64,000 nt of DNA. Origin: Anseongella ginsenosidimutans. GTDB lineage: Bacteria; Bacteroidota; Bacteroidia; Sphingobacteriales; Sphingobacteriaceae. Shown here in pieces: positions 17,160 through 26,373 of the stretch; position 1 is the first letter of the stretch; every line of letters begins with the position of its first letter. The DNA lies in the NCBI RefSeq assembly GCF_008033235.1, contig NZ_CP042432.1:930001-994000 (forward strand), given 5' to 3'. A program made the position numbers and the translations under genes. The notes under the pieces are model-generated. The model had not been told where the DNA came from. It worked only from the letters and a program-made list of their open reading frames with translations, and made no database searches.

Positions 17160-18378
17160 TCTTTCCGTAAATTCTTGATATGACCATGGTGGAAGCCGTA
17201 TCTCCTGTAGCGTTCAGTAAGGTGGCCATGGGATCAATTACCGTGGCAATTACTGTCACAACCGGCAGAAATTCCGGCGGGAACCCATAAGCGGTAATGA
17301 TAAATACTTCTCCTATATATCCGCCGTTGGGGATGCCTCCTTCCACGATACTGGTCAGCAAGGCAACGAAAAGCGCGAGCATCAGGGTTTCCGTGCCGCT
17401 GAAAGGTTTTCCCAGGATGGCAAATAATACAGCGATCTTTATAATAGCGCCCAGGCTGGAACCTTCTTTGTGTAATGCGGCGCCCAGGGGAATGGCCAGT
17501 TTATTTACCGAAGGCCGGATACTCATTTTCTCGCCTGCTTCCAGGTTCACGGGCATGGTGGCAATGCTGCTGCAGGTGGCCAGGGCCGTCAGCGAAGGAG
17601 TGATGTTGTTTTTCCAGTAGTTCTTTATTCCCCGGAAACCGCCCGCAAAAAATGCATACAGGGAAAAAGCCCCAAGGAAATACACGAGCGAGGAGGAATA
17701 ATACAGGATGGTGGATTCCACATAGGCCTGAAGCAGCTGCGGGCCCAAACTGGCGATAAGGTAAGCAAAGTAGGCGCCGAGTCCCAGCGGGGCGATCTTC
17801 ATAATGAGATGAAGAAAGTTCTTCATTACCTCATTACCGGAAAAAATGAACTGCTGGAAAGGCGTTCCCTTTTCTCCTGATATACGAACGGCAAAACCCG
17901 TTAATAAGGAAAATACGATCAGGGCCAGCATGTTCTGCTTGGAAAGCAGGGCGCTGAAATCGTTGACGGTGAATGCGCGGACCAGCGTGGATGAAATATC
18001 CGAAGGGGCTATCTCTTCATGCGCCAGCGACGTTTGCGCTTCTACAGGCGATAAGGGGAAAATTTCAAGTACCAGGATGGCGAAGGCGGCGGCAAGCAGG
18101 GCCGTAACGGTATATACCAGCCCGGTCAGCAGCAAAATACGACCCGCCTTTTCTTTACCCTGCAACTGGATCACTGAGGAAGCTACCGCGAAGAAAATAA
18201 GCGGTACCACGCTCGTAAAGATCAGGTTCAGGAAAATATCCCCTACCGGCTTCAGGGACAGGGCCGCCGTGGGAAGAAAAATGCCAACGAGGGTTCCAGC
18301 CACAATAGCGCCTAACAGGATGATCGTCCCTGAATAATTTTTCCAAATGGAACCCTTGGAGGCCGCTTGCATCCTCAA
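17134..18378 (-). CDS. Dicarboxylate/amino acid:cation symporter (DAACS family)
   Basis: This inner-membrane carrier of 414 aa is related to GltP/DctA/SstT and probably couples Na+ or H+ to uptake of glutamate, serine or a C4-dicarboxylate. About eight helices and two re-entrant loops are suggested. Family motifs include the Ser-rich first hairpin ending TCSSIATMPVN, the substrate/cation region ILGKPFSGTETLMLA, and the tail region DPMATLLNATGDTASTMVISR (NATGD is the family signature). It overlaps the sulfatase gene by 26 bp, suggesting coupled translation. A large inverted repeat lies just upstream. Confidence 0.9.
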   Translation of the reverse strand: MRMQAASKGSIWKNYSGTIILLGAIVAGTLVGIFLPTAALSLKPVGDIFLNLIFTSVVPLIFFAVASSVIQLQGKEKAGRILLLTGLVYTVTALLAAAFAILVLEIFPLSPVEAQTSLAHEEIAPSDISSTLVRAFTVNDFSALLSKQNMLALIVFSLLTGFAVRISGEKGTPFQQFIFSGNEVMKNFLHLIMKIAPLGLGAYFAYLIASLGPQLLQAYVESTILYYSSSLVYFLGAFSLYAFFAGGFRGIKNYWKNNITPSLTALATCSSIATMPVNLEAGEKMSIRPSVNKLAIPLGAALHKEGSSLGAIIKIAVLFAILGKPFSGTETLMLALFVALLTSIVEGGIPNGGYIGEVFIITAYGFPPEFLPVVTVIATVIDPMATLLNATGDTASTMVISRIYGKNVPHEPTD

Positions 18379-18418
18379 GTTTAAGAAAAATTATAACGCG
18401 GGACAAAACCATTTCACC

Positions 18419-18546
18419 GAAGGCGGCCGGAGGAATGGGTCATATCTGAAAGCGTTCCTGCGATCCTTTGGGATCCCGGTTGCTGCGCAACCGCCCTAAA
18501 GGATACGACACTCTCTTATTTCAGGTATGACCCATCCAGCGGCCTT
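18419..18546. repeat. Large two-tier inverted repeat (about 120 nt)
   Basis: ATGGGTCATATCTGAAA (18435-18451) pairs with TTTCAGGTATGACCCAT (18519-18535) along 17 bp with one G-T wobble. Flanking GC-rich segments extend the pairing imperfectly. Inside is a second stem: CCTTT/AAAGG with GGTTGC-TGC-GCAACC at 18478-18492. It fills most of the 204-bp gap between the efflux operon and the symporter. It may be a terminator for the efflux operon, a REP-like element or a structured RNA. Confidence 0.65.
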
Positions 18547-18582
18547 GTTCCCCGGAAGAATTGTTTCGTCCCGCACTACAAA

Positions 18583-19986
18583 CTATTTCCAACCGCCGCC
18601 GAGGGCGCGGTAGAGTTCAACTACGGAACTCAGACGGCTGTATTCGGCGTTAATAAGGCCGAGCTGGGAATTCAGGGCGTTTTCGCGGGCCGTCAGAACT
18701 TCCAGGTAATTGGCGAAACCGTTGTTCAGCAGTTCTTCCGAATAGCGGCTGGCAGTATCATAGGCCTCGAATTCGCGGGTCTTTATTTCAATGGTTTCCT
18801 CGGCTGCCTGAAAATCGTAGAGCGCGTCCGAGACTTCCTTGCTGGCCGTCAGCACCGCTTTTCTGAAATCAAGATAAGCGATTTCCTGCTGCGATTGCGC
18901 TACTTCGTACTGCGTGCGCACGCGCCGTCCGTTCAGGATGGGCTGGGTAAGGCCGCCTACGATGTTGGCAAATAAGGAGTTGGCGCTTAACAGTTCATCA
19001 AGCTGCAGGCTTTGCAGCCCTCCGGTCGCGGAAATGGTCAGGGAAGGATAGAATCCTGCCCGGGCAACATTCGTCAGCTCAAAGGCATTGATAAGCCCGT
19101 ATTCCGCAGCAATCACATCGGGCCGGTTCCGCAGCAGCTGCACGGGATAGCCGGTCTCCATTTCAGGATCAAGCTCCTGGGCAGCAAGGTTAGTCCTTCC
19201 GATGTCGCCGGGAGCTTTTCCCAGCAGGATCGAAAGCGTATTCTCCAGCACCTTGATATTCTTATCCAGCTCCACCGCCAAAGCCTGGGCCGTGTACAGC
19301 TGGGCTTCGGTCTGTTTTACGGCTACTTCCGTTACTGTTCCGGCATCCTTTAAAGCCCTGGTAGTTTCCAGGCTTCTTTCCCGGTTCAGGATCGTTTGCG
19401 CAGCAATACGCTTTTGCTCATCAAAAGCCAGCAGCTGATAGTAGAGTGATGCAATGTTTGCGATCAATTCGGTCTTAACCGCCTGATGGGCGGCGACCGA
19501 CTGCAGGTAGGATGCTTCCAGCGCCCGCTTGTTGCTCCTGATCTTCCCCCATATATCGGCTTCCCAGGAGAGGTTAGCCGACAGATCGTACTGATTCAGG
19601 GCGCCGTCGAAAATGGCGCCGAACTGACTGTTCCCGGCCAGCTGCTGGTGAGTCATCTGCGCCGTGGCGCCGATAAGGGGCAAGTTACCGGTTTTACCCT
19701 GCTTGTAATAAGCTTCCGCCGCTACAATGCGCTGAAGGGCGATGCGGATATCCATATTATTTTCCAGGCCCTCGCGGATATGCGAGGCCAGCTGCTCATC
19801 GGTGAAAAGCTCCTCCCAGGAGATATCCGCAATGGTGGCGCTATCCCGGGCAAGCTGGTCGGTTCGGTACAGCTCCTCGTTCACCGCCCTTTCGGGACGC
19901 TCGTATTCCCTGGCTACGAAGCAGGATTGCAGCCCGATGAGGAGGACCGGCGCCAGCGTTAATTTATAGATGGTATTTCGTTTCAT
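18583..19986 (-). CDS. RND efflux outer-membrane factor, NodT/OprM type
   Basis: This 467-aa TolC-like lipoprotein forms the outer-membrane exit duct. The signal peptide ends LLIGLQSCF (lipidated Cys). Two OEP repeats follow, with typical segments SWEELFTDEQL, LSANLSWEADIWGKIRSNKRA and the C-terminal VVELYRALGGGW. It is the third gene of the efflux operon and follows the RND pump by 14 bp. Confidence 0.94.
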   Translation of the reverse strand: MKRNTIYKLTLAPVLLIGLQSCFVAREYERPERAVNEELYRTDQLARDSATIADISWEELFTDEQLASHIREGLENNMDIRIALQRIVAAEAYYKQGKTGNLPLIGATAQMTHQQLAGNSQFGAIFDGALNQYDLSANLSWEADIWGKIRSNKRALEASYLQSVAAHQAVKTELIANIASLYYQLLAFDEQKRIAAQTILNRERSLETTRALKDAGTVTEVAVKQTEAQLYTAQALAVELDKNIKVLENTLSILLGKAPGDIGRTNLAAQELDPEMETGYPVQLLRNRPDVIAAEYGLINAFELTNVARAGFYPSLTISATGGLQSLQLDELLSANSLFANIVGGLTQPILNGRRVRTQYEVAQSQQEIAYLDFRKAVLTASKEVSDALYDFQAAEETIEIKTREFEAYDTASRYSEELLNNGFANYLEVLTARENALNSQLGLINAEYSRLSSVVELYRALGGGWK

Positions 19987-20000
19987 CTGGATGTATTTGA

Positions 20001-23000
20001 TTAATTATCGGTTGGCTGGGGTTTACCACTGATCTTCTCCTGCAGCCACTGGAATAAAATATAGAGGATCGGGATCACGAATACGCCGAAAACCGTACCT
20101 ATCAGCAGGCCGCCAACCGCCCCGGTACCAATTGAATTGTTCCCTTCGGCACCGATCCCGCCGGCGAAAACCAACGGCAGCAGCCCCACGATAAACGCAA
20201 AGGAAGTCATCAGAATTGGCCGCAAACGCACTCTGGCACCTTCAAAAGCAGCTTCTGCTATAGAAAGCCCGGCCTTTCGCCGCTGAATGGCAAATTCCAC
20301 GATCAGGATCGCGTTCTTCGCAAGCAAACCCAGCAGCATGATCAAGGCGATCTGGAAATAGATATTCACCTCCAGCCCGGCAAATTTGGTGGTCACAAAG
20401 GCCCCCATGATCCCGATGGGGAGCGACAGCAATACCGAAAAAGGAATCAGGTAGCTTTCATACTGCGCCGCCAGGATAAAGTAAACGAACAGCACACTCA
20501 GGATGATAATGAACAGCGTCTGGTTCCCGGCGGAAATTTCCTCCCTTGTCAAACCCGAAAAGGCGACTGAGTAATTCGCCGGAAGGGCCGTAGCGCTCAC
20601 TTCCTGAACTGCCTTGATGGCGTCCCCGGTTGAATAACCCGGAGCCGCCGCACCGTTCACCCCTGCCGAATTAAAGAGGTTGAAGCGGGTTACCGCCTGC
20701 GGCCCGTACACTCTTTTCAAACTCACGAACTCCGTAATGGGAGCCATTTCGCCGGCCGAGTTGCGTACAAAAAGCTTATTCAGATCATCGGTATTAGCCC
20801 TGTCTTCGGGGAGCGACTGCACGTACACCCGGTACTGCTTTCCAAACCGGGCAAAGTCAGCGGCGTAGATACTTCCTATATAACCCTGCAGGGTACCGAA
20901 AATGCTGCTGATGGAAACGCCAGCTTCCTTCGCCTTAGGCACGTTGAGTTCGATCTCATACTGCGGATAGGAGGTGTTAAAAGAGCTTTGGGCGTAAAGT
21001 ATTTCAGGACGTTGCATCAGCTGCCCAAGGTATTCCTTGGTAACCCGGTCCAGCTCTGTAAATTCCCCTCCCAGCCGGTCCAGCACATTCAGTTCAAAAC
21101 CGGAGGAAACGCCAAAACCAGGCACGCTGGGAGGCGCAAAGAACAACACGTTGGCATCCGACATCGTGGCGCCTGCGCCGAACATCTTGGCGGTAATGGC
21201 ATCGGCCGAAAGCGAATCAGCTTTCCGGTCTTCCCAGGGATCCAGCTTAATGAATCCCAGAGCGTAGTTGCTTCCCGCGCCTGAAATAAGGCTGTACCCG
21301 TTCACGAGGGTACCGCCGGCCACACCGGGGATCTGTTCCAGTTTACGGTACAATTCCTGCGTCACTTCTACCGTCCTGTCAAGAGAGGCGCCGGCAGGCA
21401 GTTCCACATTGGTAAAAATAATACCGCGGTCTTCGTTGGGAACAAAACCCGTTGGTGTAGTTGAAGAGGACCAAACGATTCCTGCTACTGCCGCCAAAAG
21501 TATGACCGCAGTGATCCATTTGTGCCGGAAGAGAAAACGAAGAGAGCTTACGTACTTCCTGGTTGTAGCTTCAAATCCGGTGTTAAAAGCAGAATAGAAG
21601 CGTTTCAATAAGCTTTTCTTTTTCCCATGCTCATCCTTGTGCGGTTTCAGGAAGAGGGCGCAGAGCGCCGGGCTAAGCGTAAGCGCGTTCAGCGCCGAAA
21701 TGGCGATGGCCACGATCAGCGTGACACCAAACTGTTCATAGAAGACGCCTGTTGGCCCGGTAATAAAGGTGACGGGAATAAATACCGCGCCCATTACCAG
21801 GGTAATGGAAATAATAGCTCCGGTGATCTCGCTCATCGCCGAATGCGTCGCTTTCCGGCCGCTTTCCGCCCCTTCTTCCAGCTTGGCGTGTACGGCTTCC
21901 ACCACCACAATGGCGTCATCCACCACAATCCCGATGGCCAGTACCAGCGCGAACAGTGTAAGCAGGTTCACGGAATATCCGAACAAGCCCAGGAAAAAGA
22001 ACGTTCCGACGATAGAAACCGGCACGGCAATCGCAGGAATAAGCGTAGACCTGAAATCCTGGAGGAAGATGAATACCACGATAAATACCAGCACAAAGGC
22101 CTCCAGCAGGGTAACCACCACTTTGTCAATGGACGCTGTCAAAAATTCGTTTGTATCGAAATTGACCACGACAGACATTCCCGGGGGGAAATCTTTTTCA
22201 AGTACGTCAAGCTGGGCGTGAATATTCTCAATGATCTCCTGGGCATTTGATCCCGGAGTCTGATTAATTCCCATACTCACACCGGGCAAGCCGTTAGAGT
22301 GAGAAACAACCGAATAGCCTTCGGCATCCAGCTCCACCCTGGCAACATCCTTCAGCCGCAGGAACTGGCCGTTGCCAAGGGCCTTTATAATGATGCCTTC
22401 ATATTCATCCTCGGTGGAAAAACGTCCTCCGTATTTTATGACGTATTCAAAAGCTTCGGCGTTATTCTGGCCCAGAGAACCTGCCGCGGCCTCAAGGCTT
22501 TGCTCGTTAATAGCTGCGGTAACGTCGGCCGGCATAAGATCATAAGCGGCCAGCTTTTCCGGGAGCAGCCATATACGCATGGCATAGTTCTTAGCACCGA
22601 ACACTTGTACATCCCCTACGCCGTTTATACGTTTTAGCGCCGGAAGCACATTAATATTAAGGTAGTTCTGGATATAGGTAGCATCATAATCCTCGTTTTC
22701 CGACAGCACGGTCAAAAACATCAGCGAACTGGTTTGCTGCTTTTGCGTAGACACCCCGGATTGGGTTACTTCCCGCGGCAGCAGCGGCGCCGCACGGGCC
22801 ACCCTGTTCTGAACATTTACGGCGGCAATATCCGGGTCAATGCCCTGTTCGAAAAACACCTGGATGGAAGCCATCCCGCTATTGCTGGCAGTCGATGTGA
22901 TATAGGTCATGCCTTCCACACCGTTTATCTGCTCTTCAATAGGAATAATAACACTTTCCAGCACCGTTTCGGCATTGGCGCCCGGGTAATTGGCCTGAAC

Positions 23001-23132
23001 CCTCACCGTTGGCGGGGCAATGTCGGGGTACTGCGTTACGGGCAGCGTGGTCAATCCCAGCACTCCCAATATCAAAATGATAATGGAAACAACAGTGGAC
23101 AGGACCGGCCGGTCTATAAATTGTTTTAACAT
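20001..23132 (-). CDS. RND multidrug efflux pump, HAE1 family (AcrB-like)
   Basis: The 1043-aa inner-membrane transporter has the AcrB layout. TM1 is at residues 10-30, then a large periplasmic loop, TM2-6, a second periplasmic loop and TM7-12. The N-terminus (FIDRPVLSTVVSIIILILG) and the blocks LPVTQYPDIAPP, GIVVDDAIVVVEAV (the proton-relay Asp pair in TM4) and LLAKNAILIVEFA (TM10 Lys) are typical. It exports hydrophobic drugs, detergents or metabolites using the proton gradient. It lies 8 bp downstream of its adaptor gene. Confidence 0.96.
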   Translation of the reverse strand: MLKQFIDRPVLSTVVSIIILILGVLGLTTLPVTQYPDIAPPTVRVQANYPGANAETVLESVIIPIEEQINGVEGMTYITSTASNSGMASIQVFFEQGIDPDIAAVNVQNRVARAAPLLPREVTQSGVSTQKQQTSSLMFLTVLSENEDYDATYIQNYLNINVLPALKRINGVGDVQVFGAKNYAMRIWLLPEKLAAYDLMPADVTAAINEQSLEAAAGSLGQNNAEAFEYVIKYGGRFSTEDEYEGIIIKALGNGQFLRLKDVARVELDAEGYSVVSHSNGLPGVSMGINQTPGSNAQEIIENIHAQLDVLEKDFPPGMSVVVNFDTNEFLTASIDKVVVTLLEAFVLVFIVVFIFLQDFRSTLIPAIAVPVSIVGTFFFLGLFGYSVNLLTLFALVLAIGIVVDDAIVVVEAVHAKLEEGAESGRKATHSAMSEITGAIISITLVMGAVFIPVTFITGPTGVFYEQFGVTLIVAIAISALNALTLSPALCALFLKPHKDEHGKKKSLLKRFYSAFNTGFEATTRKYVSSLRFLFRHKWITAVILLAAVAGIVWSSSTTPTGFVPNEDRGIIFTNVELPAGASLDRTVEVTQELYRKLEQIPGVAGGTLVNGYSLISGAGSNYALGFIKLDPWEDRKADSLSADAITAKMFGAGATMSDANVLFFAPPSVPGFGVSSGFELNVLDRLGGEFTELDRVTKEYLGQLMQRPEILYAQSSFNTSYPQYEIELNVPKAKEAGVSISSIFGTLQGYIGSIYAADFARFGKQYRVYVQSLPEDRANTDDLNKLFVRNSAGEMAPITEFVSLKRVYGPQAVTRFNLFNSAGVNGAAAPGYSTGDAIKAVQEVSATALPANYSVAFSGLTREEISAGNQTLFIIILSVLFVYFILAAQYESYLIPFSVLLSLPIGIMGAFVTTKFAGLEVNIYFQIALIMLLGLLAKNAILIVEFAIQRRKAGLSIAEAAFEGARVRLRPILMTSFAFIVGLLPLVFAGGIGAEGNNSIGTGAVGGLLIGTVFGVFVIPILYILFQWLQEKISGKPQPTDN

Positions 23133-23140
23133 TACAATTC

Positions 23141-24259
23141 TTATTTAAATACTACATTCAAGGTGTTTGCTACGCTGTCAAAAGGTACCGGCTGCGGCAT
23201 CAGCGGCGTATTATTGCGGAGTTTCGCTACGCCCTTGGCTACGATATGATCGCCGGTCTCTACCCCTGATGCAACCAGCACCAGGTTATTCACCCGGTCG
23301 GTCACCTGGATGTTCGTCAGTACAGCCATGGTATCTCCCTGTACTTTATAAACGTATACCATTCCCTGCTGCTCGAAAGTAGAAGCCTCGGGAACCACTA
23401 TTGCATCGGTAAAGGTTTTCGGGATGCGAATGGTTCCGCTGTTACCATTGGCGAGGATCCGGTTAGGGTTCGGGAAAGTAGCCCTGAAATTAACCGTCCC
23501 GGTGGTGGTGTTCACCTGCCCGGTAACCGTTTCTATCTTTCCTTTTTGCTCGTAGATCTCCCCGTTCACCAGTTGCAGTTCAACCGGCGGAAAGTTATCG
23601 ATCTTTTGAGTCAGCGTCTCGCCTTCAGCGGTTTGCAGGAAATTGAGGTAATCCCTTTCGTTCATTGAAAAGAAGGCATATACTTCGTCTACATCTGATA
23701 CCGTGGTAAGCGGGGTAGGATCGCCGGGGCTTACCAGGCTTCCTTCCCGGAACGGAATGGCGCCAACATAACCGTTTACCGGGCTTTTGATGGTCGCATA
23801 ACCAATGCTGGCCTTGATGCTGTTATAACTGGCTTCGGCCTGAGCCAGGCGAGCTTTGGCCGTTTCCAGCTGAACACTGCTGATAATACCTTTTTCCACA
23901 AGTGGCTTCAGTTTTTCCACTTCAACGCGGGCGGCATTCACATTCGCTTCAGCGGCGCCCGCATCCTGGCTTAACGCCGCGGTTTCCAGCTTGAATAGCG
24001 TCTGCCCCTTGCTGACCTTCTGGCCTTCGTCCACAAGTACATCCGTTATATATCCGGAAACTTTCGCCCTTACGGCGCTGCTGATGGTTCCTTCAATACT
24101 TACCGGGTAAGCAGTGTATCCGGTAACTGTTTTTTGGGGTACTTCCACCACTGGCAAGGGTAAGGGTCCCTGGGCCCGCTGCTGGCCCTGCGGATTTTGC
24201 TGGCAGGATGTAAAAAGGACGATACCCATTAAGAAAGCGCTGTAGCTTATTTTTTTCAT
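23141..24259 (-). CDS. RND efflux periplasmic adaptor (membrane fusion protein)
   Basis: This 372-aa lipoprotein links the RND pump to the outer-membrane duct. The start MKKISYSAFLMG (ATG ending at 24259) gives a clean lipoprotein signal with LFTSCQQ; the frame continues 17 codons upstream without signal-like sequence. The lipoyl halves (SGYITDVLVDEGQKVSKGQ and YATIKSPVNGYVGAI) flank a coiled-coil hairpin. A beta-barrel and membrane-proximal domain follow. It is the first structural gene of the efflux operon. Confidence 0.93.
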   Translation of the reverse strand: MKKISYSAFLMGIVLFTSCQQNPQGQQRAQGPLPLPVVEVPQKTVTGYTAYPVSIEGTISSAVRAKVSGYITDVLVDEGQKVSKGQTLFKLETAALSQDAGAAEANVNAARVEVEKLKPLVEKGIISSVQLETAKARLAQAEASYNSIKASIGYATIKSPVNGYVGAIPFREGSLVSPGDPTPLTTVSDVDEVYAFFSMNERDYLNFLQTAEGETLTQKIDNFPPVELQLVNGEIYEQKGKIETVTGQVNTTTGTVNFRATFPNPNRILANGNSGTIRIPKTFTDAIVVPEASTFEQQGMVYVYKVQGDTMAVLTNIQVTDRVNNLVLVASGVETGDHIVAKGVAKLRNNTPLMPQPVPFDSVANTLNVVFK

Positions 24260-24330
24260 GTTGTTATTTGTTGCTGTTTCCAATGTTACCTGATCGTTGT
24301 GTGTTTGCATGGTGAGAAATTTTCATTTTT

Positions 24331-24834
24331 TTATTTTTTAAGGTGGATCAATTCTTCTTTATGCTGAAGGCAGAGCGCCTTGTACTGTTCCAGGAACCGG
24401 ATAAAGCTTTCAAGGTAATTGATCTGCTTTAAAAGGTAATTTCCGTTGCCCGGATCCTGCGTTGATTTCTTATAGACAATGATCTTATTGCAAAGCGCCA
24501 GCTTATGATCGCAGGACTTTATGCGTTCATTCATTCGGTCTATCGTATCGTCTGGTGAAACCGTGTAGTATTTCTTACGGTCTCCGGGCAGCGTGTAATA
24601 GGTAATTCTTCCTTTGTGCAGGAGGATGTTCAGGTTAGTAAAAACAGAGCTTTTGCTGGCTTTCAGCAATTCAACCATTTCCTCGAAGGTGATCCCCTTA
24701 TGGTTATCAATGACCAGGTGCGCAAGGATGCGCGCGGCCAGGGGTGGCAGCTTATCTTCTGTTTCGATATACTGACCGAATTCTTCGATCAGCAACTCCT
24801 TATCCTGCTGTCCCTGAATATTTTCTGTGTTCAT
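24331..24834 (-). CDS. GbsR/MarR-type transcriptional regulator of the efflux operon
   Basis: This is a 167-aa winged-helix DNA-binding protein. The HTH lies about residues 30-95 (ITFEEMVELLKASKSSVFTNLNILLHKGRI), the wing is YTLPGDRKKYY, and a C-terminal helical, possibly coiled-coil domain would dimerise it. I place the start at ATG 24834 (MNTENIQGQQ). ATGs at 24840 and 24861 are in frame, but the last lies inside an 18-bp palindrome that is more likely an operator. It is the first gene of the regulator-adaptor-pump-duct operon, so it probably represses its own transcription and the pump until a ligand binds. Confidence 0.88.
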   Translation of the reverse strand: MNTENIQGQQDKELLIEEFGQYIETEDKLPPLAARILAHLVIDNHKGITFEEMVELLKASKSSVFTNLNILLHKGRITYYTLPGDRKKYYTVSPDDTIDRMNERIKSCDHKLALCNKIIVYKKSTQDPGNGNYLLKQINYLESFIRFLEQYKALCLQHKEELIHLKK

Positions 24835-24849
24835 TCGCATTCGTTCATG

Positions 24850-24867
24850 GTTCGGTTGCAACCGAAC
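24850..24867. promoter_or_regulatory. Perfect 18-bp palindrome, probable operator of the MarR-type regulator
   Basis: GTTCGGTTGCAACCGAAC is its own reverse complement. It is flanked by CGTTCA (24842-24847) and TGAACG (24868-24873), which are again inverted. It lies 15 bp before the preferred start of the regulator, the classic place for an autorepressor site. Confidence 0.75.
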
Positions 24868-24969
24868 TGAACGAAATTAACAGCGGGAAGAAGGAAATAG
24901 TTTGAGGCTTTTTGGAATTTTTTGGATGTGTTTTACTATCTTTTTTGTTACAGTTTCTGCTCGTTTTTG

Positions 24970-25965
24970 TTACAATCCTTTTTGAGCAGAAATTTCGAGC
25001 ATTCTTTCAATGGGTTTCCTGGCCTGATCCATGAGCGCTTCGGGAAGTAAAATTTTCGGTTGTTCATACTCCATGCACAGGTAAAGCTTTTCGAGCGTAT
25101 TTCTTTTCATATGCGGACAGTCATTGCAGGCGCAATTATTATCGGGCGGAGCGGGTATAAATGTCTTATGTGGCGAAGCTTTCTGCATCTGGTGAAGGAT
25201 ACCGGATTCAGTAGCTACAATGAACTCATTATCAGGGCTGCTGATGGTATATTTTAACAGGCCGGTAGTAGATCCTATATAATCTGCTTCTTTCAGGATC
25301 GGTTCTTCACATTCGGGGTGAGCTATCAACTTCGCCTGTGGATAACGGTTTTTAAGTTTCACAATTTTCTCGCGTGAGAATATTTCATGCACCATGCAGG
25401 CGCCGTCCCACAGCACCAGGTCCCGGCCGGTCTTTTTGGCTACGTACCTGCCAAGGTTCTTATCCGGCCCGAAAATGATCTTCTCGTCTTTAGGAAGGCT
25501 TTCCACAATCGCCACGGCGTTCGTAGAAGTGCAGACAATATCACTCATAGCCTTGATCTCAGCCGTAGAGTTCACGTACATGATTACTGTATGACCCGGG
25601 TGTTGCTCTTTGAACACCTTGAACTGGTCCGGAGGGCAGGTATCCGCTAATGAGCAGCCAGCCTTCAAGTCAGGCAGTAATACTTTCTTCTGCGGAGACA
25701 ATATTTTAGCGGTTTCCGCCATGAAATGAACCCCTGCGAAAACGATCACATCCGCGCCGGTCTTTGCCGCTTCCTGGGATAACCCCAGGCTGTCCCCGAT
25801 ATAGTCGGCGATATCCTGGATATCAGCGTCCTGGTAGTAATGTGCGAGGATAATTGCATTTTTTTCTTTTTTTAACCGTTCAATTTCGGCAAACAAATCC
25901 ATTCCCGGATCTATCGCATAATCGAGAAATCCTTTCTCCGCTAATATCGCTTCTGTCCCTGGCAT
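24970..25965 (-). CDS. nadA: Quinolinate synthase NadA
   Basis: NadA is a [4Fe-4S] enzyme that condenses iminoaspartate with dihydroxyacetone phosphate to quinolinate, the second step of de novo NAD synthesis. The 331-aa protein shows [20 protein letters not shown] near the start. Candidate cluster cysteines lie in [20 protein letters not shown] and [11 protein letters not shown]. The C-terminus includes IERMLEIS. It is divergent from nadB, its pathway partner. Confidence 0.96.
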   Translation of the reverse strand: MPGTEAILAEKGFLDYAIDPGMDLFAEIERLKKEKNAIILAHYYQDADIQDIADYIGDSLGLSQEAAKTGADVIVFAGVHFMAETAKILSPQKKVLLPDLKAGCSLADTCPPDQFKVFKEQHPGHTVIMYVNSTAEIKAMSDIVCTSTNAVAIVESLPKDEKIIFGPDKNLGRYVAKKTGRDLVLWDGACMVHEIFSREKIVKLKNRYPQAKLIAHPECEEPILKEADYIGSTTGLLKYTISSPDNEFIVATESGILHQMQKASPHKTFIPAPPDNNCACNDCPHMKRNTLEKLYLCMEYEQPKILLPEALMDQARKPIERMLEISAQKGL

Positions 25966-26373
25966 TTTGAATATTTTTTGTTCAACAGCTCTTAGCTATT
26001 TATTATTATTTCCTTTTAAAAATAGAATTAGTAGGTAGTAGTAGGCCTGTTGAATCCGTTGAAAAATGAGCCTTTTTTTCCTTGTGAAATGATTTATTCA
26101 TATTTTCCTAACATCAACTTAACATTCTGATAACAGAACAAACTGCTAATCAGGCCGATTGTTTTTCCACACTAAAGTTAGTTATTTTTAACAGTTAATA
26201 ATTCCTTAAGTTTGGTACATGGGAAAGATGTTGATAGTCGTCGTTTTCTTCCGTCTCGGGGACAGAAAACTTGCGGAAAAATTAACCAGCCCTTCGGTTT
26301 TCCCCCGAAAGGCGGACTTATGCGCTTTCTCCTCACATTTATTTCCACCAATATCAACAAGTAATTCACACTC
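25966..26373. other. 408-bp divergent region between nadA and nadB
   Basis: This stretch is AT-rich on the nadA side, with a small GTAGGTAGTAGTAGG repeat near 26030. On the nadB side (about 26180-26370) it holds possible leader structures. GTTTTCT (26243-26249) pairs with AGAAAAC (26264-26270), and further weak stems occur around 26300. No gene is supported. The leader does not match a riboswitch that I can name. Confidence 0.5.

Noticed and set aside
26180-26373. Known riboswitch upstream of nadB.
   Set aside because: No core of a riboswitch class I know could be matched; only generic hairpins are seen.
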